Shown here: piece by piece, positions 55,930 to 64,000 of the stretch
Position numbering within the stretch: the first letter of the stretch is position 1
Layout of the letters: every line of letters starts with the position of its first letter
Source of the DNA: Lingula anatina
Taxonomy: Eukaryota > Brachiopoda > Lingulata > Lingulida > Lingulidae
Length of the DNA stretch: 64,000 bases
Reading direction: 5' to 3'
NCBI RefSeq assembly: GCF_001039355.2
Contig: NW_019775702.1
Span: 592,697 to 656,696, forward strand
Position numbers and translations under genes: made by a program
The notes under the pieces: generated by a model
Seen by the model: the letters and a program-made list of their open reading frames with translations, nothing else
Databases searched by the model: none
Told to the model about the DNA's origin: nothing

Positions 55930-56221
55930 AAGTTCATGGCAAGGTAGGTCAAAGGTCAATTCCAAGGTCACAGTAAATTGCCAGTATATGACTTCCTATT
56001 CAACTTCAATAGTAACTATGGGCCTATCTCTGCCAGGTTTGGAGTTAAAAGAGAAAGAAATTAGCAGAGTTCAGTTCATGATAATAAGTAGGTCAAAGGT
56101 CAATTTCAAGGTCACACTTAGATTGCCAGTATATGACTTCCTATTCACGTTCAATAGTAACTATGGACCTATCTCTGCCAGTTTTGGAGATAAAGGGGAA
56201 GCAAACTATGCAAAGTTCAGT
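55930..56221. repeat. 144-bp tandem repeat with DR1-type half-sites
   Basis: Two head-to-tail units of about 144 bp are followed by the start of a third, cut by the N at 56222. Each unit carries AGGTCAAAGGTCA, a perfect direct repeat with 1-bp spacing (55946-55958 and 56090-56102), and a further AGGTCA six bases on (55965-55970 and 56109-56114). Confidence 0.85.
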
Positions 56222-56222
56222 N

Positions 56223-56395
56223 GTTGAGATTATAGGTGACCTAAATCCAAGAGATGGGTATGGAGGCCCTTACCGTCTAGGAGGAGAAGCGGTAACGGTG
56301 ACTTGGTGGCGGAGCCGCAGGAGCCGGCGGAGCCGGCGGAACATACGGGTCGGGACTAAAACCATGTGTACCGCCAGCGCCTACGCTGGTGGTAC
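56223..56395 (+). mobile_element. Dispersed repeat with GC-rich core and terminal hairpin, copy 3
   Basis: Same order and high identity as 36758-36930: GTTGAGATTATAGGTGACC start, CCTTACCGTCTAGGAGGAGA block, GGAGCCGGCGGA units, AACCATGTGTACCGCCAGCG and CGCTGGTGGTAC hairpin. It starts right after the N at 56222, so the 5' boundary is not real evidence of an element end. Confidence 0.7.
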
Positions 56396-56398
56396 AAT

Positions 56399-56514
56399 TA
56401 GCACGAAAATTCATGCGTTAGCACTCCTATTTACGATTATGATATGTACTGGCTGTGCAGCCAGCACATACATGTATCAGAATCATCAACGCTAACGCAT
56501 GAATTTTCGTGCTA
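56399..56514. mobile_element. 116-bp foldback element (MITE-like)
   Basis: TAGCACGAAAATTCATGCGT plus TAGC (56399-56422) is the exact reverse complement of 56491-56514, giving perfect 24-bp arms. The centre contains a second palindrome, CTGGCTGTGCAGCCAG. There is no coding capacity. It abuts copy 3 of the hairpin repeat. Only one copy is visible, so mobility is inferred from structure. Confidence 0.7.
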
Positions 56515-57198
56515 CCCTGAAATGAGCTCAGCTGTCATTACATTTGAAAGGTATAAAAAGAAAGCCGTCCAATTAATTCATTTGCAAGTGTATTAACGTG
56601 CGGAAATGAACTACAACATTTTTGTGTAGTACATGTACTTTAGTTAAATTTAGAATTAAAAAAAAAAACATTGAAAATCAAAGATATGTACATGTACAGT
56701 ACTGAGTAGTACTGTACAGTACATGCATTCATGTAAGTTTACAGGGGTTGGTTAAGGGCATAAGTACAGAAAGATAAGCACCAACAGTATATTTGGTGTA
56801 TTTGTTTTACTATCCCCCACCCTTCCCAATAATAAAAAAAGATACAGAAATGATAAAGACAGCGATTAATACCATTGCGAGCTTGTTAACCTGCCGACCC
56901 TGTATGCCGACCTTACACTTGAGATTAAGAGAGGTCAAAATAACAGCGCGCACGTTCTCAAAAGCGGAACGATGTAAAATATTTAAATACGTCTTAGCAA
57001 GCATTTTGTTTTGCCATTACATCATAAAGAGCAGCATTAAATACTTATTGCTTATGTTTTTGAATCTCTGTAATTTTTATTGATTTTATCCAGAAAAAGC
57101 AAAAATACACACGAAGCTAAAGTCATTGTTTTGACAATCTGCGCACTGTTTTAGCAGTTTCCCGGATAATTCCAAAACACTTCCTGGTATCTGCAAGC

Positions 57199-60100
57199 AT
57201 GGACGCGGAAGTTGGGATCTGGAAAGAAAAGTGCCATAAGTTGGAAAAACAATTGTCAACTTTGAAGAAACTTGCACATAAAGGTAAATTAATTATATTT
57301 ATCGAATTCTGGAAATGGCAAAGTTCGCTTGCCACGGAAACGAATTGAATTCCATGAAGTAATTCGTAGATTGTCTTCTTTGCCAGTACTGAGTCATTGA
57401 CATTGACTAATAACTCCCTCTTAATTCTTTCAACTTGAAGAAGATCAACATCAAATATAAGGCGTGATGAGAAAATATATTTTGTTTCGTGTACATATAT
57501 TTTTCTTTATTGATCTGCATTGACAGTCACTAGTGGAGCCTAAGATATGCGAACTTTGTCTAATATGGGTAATGGGTAACATGCAATTGATAAAATTGCT
57601 ACCCAGCATTATCTGTTAATTCAAATAAACTTTACATATCCATGAGTATCAGATACTGCTGACAAGTGTATAATTATCATTCAATGATACAAGCAAGCCC
57701 TCTTTTTGGTGTCACCTTGCCAAAAGCAGGGCACTTTCCAAGAAGCCCATTTGAATACTAGTATTTACATGTACATGTACCAGTACTTATATTGTACATG
57801 TACCAGTACTTGTATAAATTCTTGGCACATTCTTGTCAGCATGGTCAGTATTCTTGAAAATACAAATGAACATAGTGGCGAGAAGTCTTATGTTGGAGTT
57901 CTATTATCTTCCTACTTTCCACTAAATGAAAACATCATTGGTGTCATGAAGCTATCCTTGTAAATGTTCATATTCAAATCAACACAATCATTGCAGTACA
58001 TAAAATGCATTATCACTCGAACTCCGATTTACAGTTACTAGTGAGCCAAATAGTACATATCAGAAACTAAAATATATAGGCATGCTAACACAGAAACATC
58101 ATTTCATTCTATCATGCAGAATATTATACTTACTAGTAAGCATGCATTCATGCTTACTAGTAAGTATAATATTCTGCATGATTACATTTCCATAGATAAA
58201 GAAAGGCTTAGTTTCATCATGCTTAAGTCTCTAAATTAATGACAATTTAGTGATCATATAGGTAGTATATATAAATTTCAGAGGTTTTCATTTTTATATT
58301 TTATTCATGAAGAGGAGCATCTTAAATGGAGTTTTGAATGAATGACATGGATTATCAGAAGTGTACTAGCATGCTTAATTACTATTGTTCTCAATCTGCC
58401 ATATATGAGTCATCTGACAGAAATACACTTCCTTGACTAGTTAGAAATTCTTTATGTTTGCTTTATTTATAATATAATAGTGATGGGTATATTTTATAAA
58501 TAAAATCTAAGTTTTCTTTTAATACTCTAATTTTATATTTTTCAAAGCTATAAAAAGTACTCTGTAAGTTAAGAGTCTTCAATAATTGTTTAGCCTTCCC
58601 AAACTTCCTGTAATAAAAATGTTAGTTGTGTCATGAAGGGAGATAAATCACAACAATAAAGCACATATACCTGTTCATAAATTCTTTTATTGTATTTTCA
58701 TCTTCTCGCAGCTATTGCAGATTATGATGACCTGCATTGCAAATACAAGGACAATATAACACAGGTAGGTCTATAGACCAGTGTTTTCCTTTTGAGTTTT
58801 GATGAATGATAAATTACTAGACTGACTCTTAACTAAGGTTAAGGAAATGTAAAAGATTTAACATTTTTCAGCAGATGTATCATCAAATTGATTCAAAATA
58901 TAATTAAATAAAACTCAAACAATCTAGCTATTTGACTGAAATAAATTTCATCTTAAAATGAGCCAGCATTGATAAGGCTTTGTTTTCTTATATACATGTA
59001 TGTACCACCACAGTGCTAAATAATGACATTTATTTTATTAGCAATATACTAATATAAGTAATACCTCCTGTACTTACTGTGATGTAAAAATGTAATTAAA
59101 TTTTGCGAATGGCATCAGTGAAACTGATATTAGTAAATTCAGGGATTGAAGATGCATGGAAAAGGAGAGTGCTTCAACTGTTGATTGTATGTACTGGTAG
59201 TAGATGTTAGGTTGTCTTTGTGTAAATGAGAAATTCCTTATTCCAGCTAAAAGAAGTAAAAAAGACATTAGCAGAGAGAGAAGATCAGCTGAAAAAGTTA
59301 CAAGAATGTAAGTACATATAATTGAAATACCCAGTTCCTTCATCTTTGTCATGAAAATCTAAATAATAGTTTAATCAGAGGGACCTTTAATAAAAATGTC
59401 CATCATCGGCCAAATTTCGAAAGTTATACTTGAGTTTGTCCTATTCTTTTAATTGTTATGCAATATTATTTAAGTCTGTTTAGATCAAGGAGACATAGGC
59501 TTCGTTCACATGGAAAGTCTATTTTCTAAAAATCTATTTTCTATTCATGGTATATCTTGTGATCATGGTCTGTGCCCTGCCCGCGAGCCAGTTACTATAA
59601 GTTACTATAAGTAACTGGCTCGCGCTGCCAGTAATTACGCCGCGGGATATTCAGGGTACAGACCATGATCATAAGATACCACGAATAGAAAATAGATTTT
59701 TAGAAAATAGACTTTCCATGTGAACAAAACCATAAAGAGCCTTGGTAAGTTTTCAGTATTTTTGTGAAATTGATAGAATAAGTAAATATAAGAGAACCTG
59801 AATGCCTGTTTTATACTTGTCAAAGAAAAATGTAAATTTTTTATGCTGTTTTCCAGATCTTGAGCCTGTCTACAATGAATATGATGAGATAAGAACAAAG
59901 TATCAGATTGAGCATGAATGCAGGGCCGAGGCAGAAAGATATGCCTCAAAGGTATGAAGTATGCTTTAATGGAATGATTATAGTATCATTTAAATTGTAA
60001 AAATATATTCATTTATCATTATCTTTTTTTCCCAAAGGAATAATCAACAAAAATGATTTAAATGCATCTTTGACTATTATATGCTCTCAGATGGTGTTTA

Positions 60101-63100
60101 CCTGCTTGTTGAGGTAACTAAGAAAATATGTAGTGTGCTGTATCTGGGCAGGTAAGGTTGAATGATGTTGTATTGTTTGTGTTTGATGTGTAGTGTAGAA
60201 ATGCCCCTATTCCCCTTCTGTTTATTTCTATTGAGATTGTGTTCAGTAAATTTTTAGGATGATGCACATCTGTCTGTTCAGTAAGTGTTTTGTTGTCATG
60301 GCAACTGTTTTTAAATGAGTGGTTTAGACTGGCCAGTATTGCATGAAGAATTACTAATAGTTATTTTTTCAAAATTTAAAGGATTTGCTTCATACCGTCA
60401 GAATNCTGAGGCCTTTGTCCAACAGTGGAACACTATAGGCTCTAAATGATGATGATGATGACTCTAATTTTATATTTTTCAAAGCTATAAAAAGTACTCT
60501 GTAAGTTAAGAGTCTTCAATAATTGTTTAGCCTTCCCAAACTTCCTGTAATAAAAATGTTAGTTGTGTCATGAAGGGAGATAAATCACAACAATAAAGCA
60601 CATATACCTGTTCATAAATTCTTTTATTGTATTTTCATCTTCTCGCAGCTATTGCAGATTATGATGACCTGCATTGCAAATACAAGGACAATATAACACA
60701 GGTAGGTCTATAGACCAGTGTTTTCCTTTTGAGTTTTGATGAATGATAAATTACTAGATTGACTCTTAACTAAGGTTAAGGAAATGTAAAAGATTTAACA
60801 TTTTTCAGCAGATGTATCATCAAATTGATTCAAAATATAATTAAATGAAACTCAAACAATCTAGCTATTTGACTGAAATAAATTTCATCTTAAAATGAGC
60901 CAGCATTGATAAGGCTTTGTTTTCTTATATACATGTATGTACCACCACAGTGCTAAATAATGACATTTATTTTATTAGCAATATACTAATATAAGTAATA
61001 CCTCCTGTACTTACTGTGATGTAAAAATGTAATTAAATTTTGCGAATGGCATCAGTGAAACTGATATTAGTAAATTCAGGGATTGAAGATGCATGGAAAA
61101 GGAGAGTGCTTCAACTGTTGATTGTATGTACTAGTAGTAGATGTTAGATTGTCTTTGTGGAAATGAGAAATTCCTTATTCCAGCTAAAAGAAGTAAAAAA
61201 GACATTAGCAGAGAGAGAAGATCAGCTGAAAAAGTTACAAGAATGTAAGTACATGTAAATACCCAGTTCCTTCATCTTTGTCATGAAAATCTAAATAATA
61301 GTTTAATCAGAGGGACCTTTAATAAAAATGTCCATCATCGGCCAAATTTTGAACGTTATACTTGAGTTTGTCCTATTCTTTTAATTGTTATGCAATATTA
61401 TTTAAGTCTGTTTAGATCAAGGAGACACAAAGAGCCTTGGTAAGTTTTCAGTATTTTCGTGAAATTTATAGAATAAGTCAATATAAGAGAACCTGAATGC
61501 CTGTTTTATACATGTACTTGTCGAAAAAAAAAAAGAAACTTTTTTATGCTGTTTTCCAGATCTTGAGCCTGTCTACAATGAATATGATGAGATAAGAACA
61601 AAGTATCAGATTGAGCATGAATGCAGGGCCGAGGCAGAAAGATATGCCTCAAAGGTATAAAGTATGCTTTAATTGAATGATTATAGTATCATTTTAATTG
61701 TAAAAATATATATTTTTTATCATTATCTTTTTTTCCCAAAGGAATAATCAACAAAAATGATTTAAATGCATCTTTGACTATTATATGCTCTCAGATGGTG
61801 TTTACCTGCTTGTTGAGGTAACTAAGAAAAAATCTAGTGTGCTGTATCTGGGCAGGTAAGGTTGAATGATGTTGTATTGTTTGTGTATGATGTGTAGTGG
61901 AGAAATGCCCCTATTCCCCTTCTGTTTATTTCTAATGAGATTGTGTTCAGTAAATTTTTAGGATGATGCACATCTGTCTGTTCAGTAAGTGTTTTGTTGT
62001 CATGGCAACTGTTTTTAAATGAGTGGTTTAGACTGGCCAGTATTGCATGAAGAATTACTAATAGTTATTTTTTCAAAATTTAAAGCCTTTAGGAAATGTA
62101 GTATTATTATGTTTAATGTGAGAACTGTGAAGCTGCTCACACATTTGCGACAAAATACCTGTATGCTAGTGAACATTTGTTGTGGTGTGGACTGCTTGGC
62201 AGCATGCACTGTAATGTGGTATAGTGGTATATCTCTGCACACTGGTTCAGTGTGATGTGTTTTCATATTCAGTTTTGTTATTGACTGAATAAACCCTTTG
62301 CATGTGGTTGATTTTTAATTGCTTGGATATGAAGCATTATAAAAAAACATTGAAAAGTGTGATGTTTTTATAACCACAGCTTTAAATTTTATCTCACACT
62401 ATCATTGTGATAAATCTTAAAACTGAAGTCGTTGGGTTTTAATATACTTATGAAAATAATAGCAATATTGTAGGTATCCTATCCAATATTTTTCCACCAA
62501 ATTGAATTTTTCCTACTCACAAATCACAGTCCAACCTGTCCCTGCACTTGGATTCAATGTTTATACCATCCATTTTAAGGATAAAGTAACCCTTTATTAT
62601 CATCCAGTTACCAAAATGAGTTTTTTTTCCTGCATCTAATTATTCAATTATGCATCTACTGGGTATCTTTGTGCTGATTTGAAACAATAGAAAAACCCTC
62701 AAAAATATAAAATATCGATGTTTATATTTCTTGTTGCAGTGTATAAGCATAGGCAACTCAAAACTTTAATCGTCATTTTCACACATTTCTATTCTAAGGT
62801 GAGATAATGAATGATTATTTGGGACTTTGAGCTTCTTCTTTTAAAGGATGTACTTTGATTGAGTGTGTAGTCATGTTATTTTCTGAAACTTTTCTGAACT
62901 TGGAAAGACATGTAAGATTGAAATGTTATTCTGTAGATCAACAAGGAAAATACCAAGTTGAAGAGAGAAAGTCAGGCTTTGTTTGCTAAACTTGGAGAGA
63001 TGCGTATTGATGTACTGGACATTCCCATAGATATTGCTGAGGAACCAACCAAGGAGAATGAACTTCAGTTTGAGGAATACAATAAAAAAATTCAAGGTAA

Positions 63101-63837
63101 TGCCATTAGGATAATCAACCATGCTTTAAAGAAGGGATTGCACCCCCTGGTTTATTTCTGTATTTCATGAATTTCAGAACTGTTGTTGTTGTTGTTTTTT
63201 TTTTTTTTTGTTTTTTTTTTTTTTTATAAATGAAACTGTTNNNNNNNNNNNNNNNNNNNNNNNNNNNNNNNNNNNNNNNNNNNNNNNNNNNNNNNNNNNN
63301 NNNNNNNNNNNNNNNNNNNNNNNNNNNNNNNNNNNNNNNNNNNNNNNNNNNNNNNNNNNNNNNNNNNNNNNNNNNNNNNNNNNNNNNNNNNNNNNNNNNN
63401 NNNNNNNNNNNNNNNNNNNNNNNNNNNNNNNNNNNNNNNNNNNNNNNNNNNNNNNNNNNNNNNNNNNNNNNNNNNNNNNNNNNNNNNNNNNNNNNNNNNN
63501 NNNNNNNNNNNNNNNNNNNNNNNNNNNNNNNNNNNNNNNNNNNNNNNNNNNNNNNNNNNNNNNNNNNNNNNNNNNNNNNNNNNNNNNNNNNNNNNNNNNN
63601 NNNNNNNNNNNNNNNNNNNNNNNNNNNNNNNNNNNNNNNNNNNNNNNNNNCCCCCCCCCCCCCCAGTAGATACATTCAATAACATAAAGTTTACAAGTTT
63701 AATGTTACAGTAGTATAAGCATGTTCTGTGTTAACGTTGCAGTGTCCAAAGTGGCATTACAAGAATATGAGGAACTGAAGGCAAAGTATGACAAAGAAAT
63801 GGCACTAAAACAGGCAGCTGAATCTTTTGCATCTAAG
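57199..63837 (+). CDS. SHTN1: Shootin-1, 5' part (continues beyond window)
   Basis: Exons 57199-57283 (ATG at 57199), 58712-58764, 59247-59307, 59857-59951, 62937-63096 and 63743-63837. The first four join to 294 nt (98 residues). The product is an almost continuous coiled coil: a DYDDLHCKYKDNITQLKEV segment, LEPVYNEYDEIRTKYQIEHE, then CRAEAERYASK-INKENTKLKRESQALFAKLG, and later VSKVALQEYEELKAKYDKEM with KQAAESFASK. The order of these blocks, especially the paired RAEAE/QAAESFA-SK motifs and KENxxLKR, matches shootin-1, which couples actin flow to adhesion during axon growth in vertebrates. Exons 2-4 recur at 60649-61654. The N gap at 63241-63650 may hide an exon, since vertebrate shootin has further coiled coil between the last two visible exons. 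Phases still allow a direct join. Confidence 0.85.
58111..58182. repeat. Perfect inverted repeat, 34-bp arms, 4-base loop
   Basis: 58111-58144 is the exact reverse complement of 58149-58182 (arm starts ATCATGCAGAATATTATACT); the loop is CATT. It lies in shootin intron 1, outside the duplicated segment. Confidence 0.95.
59498..59731. mobile_element. 234-bp foldback element with 3-bp target duplication, polymorphic between alleles
   Basis: Terminal inverted repeats begin GGCTTCGTTCACATGGAAAG on the left and GGTTTTGTTCACATGGAAAG on the right (reverse strand); the arms continue for about 75 bp with few mismatches. A second short hairpin (CGCGAGCCAGTTAC arms) is at the centre. It is flanked by ATA at 59495-59497 and 59732-59734. 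The allelic copy (61421-61435) lacks it and has a single ACA there. It is non-autonomous. The 3-bp duplication and GG ends fit PIF/Harbinger-type elements, a tentative class. Confidence 0.85.
60406..60458 (+). mobile_element. 3' tail of a non-LTR retrotransposon
   Basis: CTGAGGCCTTTGTCCAACAG, then a short stretch reading in frame as EAFVQQWNTIGSK-stop, is followed by (GAT)n. This is the typical end of RTE/CR1-like LINE reverse transcriptases with their microsatellite tail. It lies between the N at 60405 and the start of the second shootin copy and is absent from the first copy at the matching place (58528). Confidence 0.65.
60459..62085 (+). repeat. SHTN1: Redundant allelic copy of shootin exons 2-4
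   Basis: Exons 60649-60701, 61184-61244 and 61560-61654 equal 58712-58764, 59247-59307 and 59857-59951 in length and protein, with SNPs and small indels in the introns. Exon 4 ends in phase 0 but exon 2 must start in phase 1, so tandem inclusion would shift the frame. This copy connects to exon 5 downstream; the other connects to exon 1. Confidence 0.85.
63241..63650. other. Assembly gap (410 N)
   Basis: A run of N between shootin exons 5 and 6, bordered by a T-rich run (63187-63226) on the left and a 14-base C run on the right. The low-complexity edges probably stopped sequencing. Confidence 0.98.
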
Positions 63838-64000
63838 GTATTTTTAATGATAATACTCAGTATACCTAACTGTGTCTAACTTTTCTAAATATTGATAAAC
63901 AGAAATAAATCAATAGAAATAAATAAGTAAACAATTAATAATACTAAAATGATAAAAATGAAAATATATTGTTAAAGCAAAAAATTGGGATTTTGTCACT

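Larger units (their letters stand above)
55179..57198. other. Intergenic region between head-to-head GTPBP6 and shootin-1, repeat-rich
   Basis: 2.0 kb containing a probable GTPBP6 5' UTR splice acceptor (about 55317), a diverged inverted fragment of the hairpin repeat (55763-55790), a 144-bp tandem repeat (55930-56221), the N at 56222, a hairpin-ended element (56223-56395) and a foldback element (56399-56514). The last about 680 bp upstream of the shootin ATG contain no repeat and probably hold its promoter. Confidence 0.6.

Noticed and set aside
55838-56495. Plus-strand ORFs of 120-129 codons upstream of shootin
   Set aside because: They run through the 144-bp tandem repeat, the N at 56222 and the hairpin element, so the open frame is repeat-derived.
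63115-63685. ORFs of 150-186 codons across the N gap
   Set aside because: They consist mainly of unknown residues from the N run.

Overview
The window is nuclear DNA from an animal. It is AT-rich and intron-dense, with short GT-AG exons, and the genes are recognisable metazoan orthologues. Gene content, base composition and strong heterozygosity suggest a marine invertebrate, perhaps a lophotrochozoan such as a mollusc. That placement is inference and not secure. It is a draft assembly: single N bases at 12683, 16269, 25103, 35460, 36625, 45743, 56222 and 60405 look like contig joins, and a 410-base N gap lies at 63241-63650.

Eight protein-coding genes alternate strictly in strand: (1) a Rab-effector-like gene, minus, 5' end only; (2) CCDC24, plus, complete; (3) ORC1, minus, complete; (4) PRPF38A, plus, complete; (5) an unusual RWD plus double-E2 protein with a BIRC6-type C-terminal ubiquitin-conjugating domain, minus, complete; (6) SSUH2, plus, complete; (7) GTPBP6 (HflX family), minus, complete; (8) shootin-1, plus, 5' part only. 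I threaded exons by hand with phase checks. Genes 2 to 7 each close as one uninterrupted reading frame (410, 1033, 333, 968, 411 and 599 residues). Neighbours therefore form head-to-head pairs (1/2, 3/4, 5/6, 7/8) and tail-to-tail pairs (2/3, 4/5, 6/7).

Three stretches are present twice, beside single-N joins: the ORC1/PRPF38A 5' ends (12684-16268 versus 16270-about 20105, plus a 234-base third fragment), exons 30-31 of the double-E2 gene (24126-24966 versus 25129-about 25925), and shootin exons 2-4 (about 58529-60380 versus 60459-62085). Exon phases in the last two make tandem use impossible without a frameshift, so I read these as unmerged alleles placed end to end. The allele pairs expose polymorphic insertions: a 234-base foldback element with a 3-bp target duplication, and a LINE 3' tail.

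The most notable biology is the double-E2 protein. Its first, UBE2Q-like E2 fold has Asn at the catalytic Cys position, and its second, BIRC6-like E2 keeps its Cys. No BIR domain is seen. Second is the compact ORC1/PRPF38A bidirectional promoter (258 bp between start codons) with an E2F-type site in both alleles. Other structures include a perfect 34-bp-arm palindrome, a foldback element, an interspersed repeat with a terminal hairpin at several contig joins, and a tandem repeat carrying DR1 nuclear-receptor-type half-sites.
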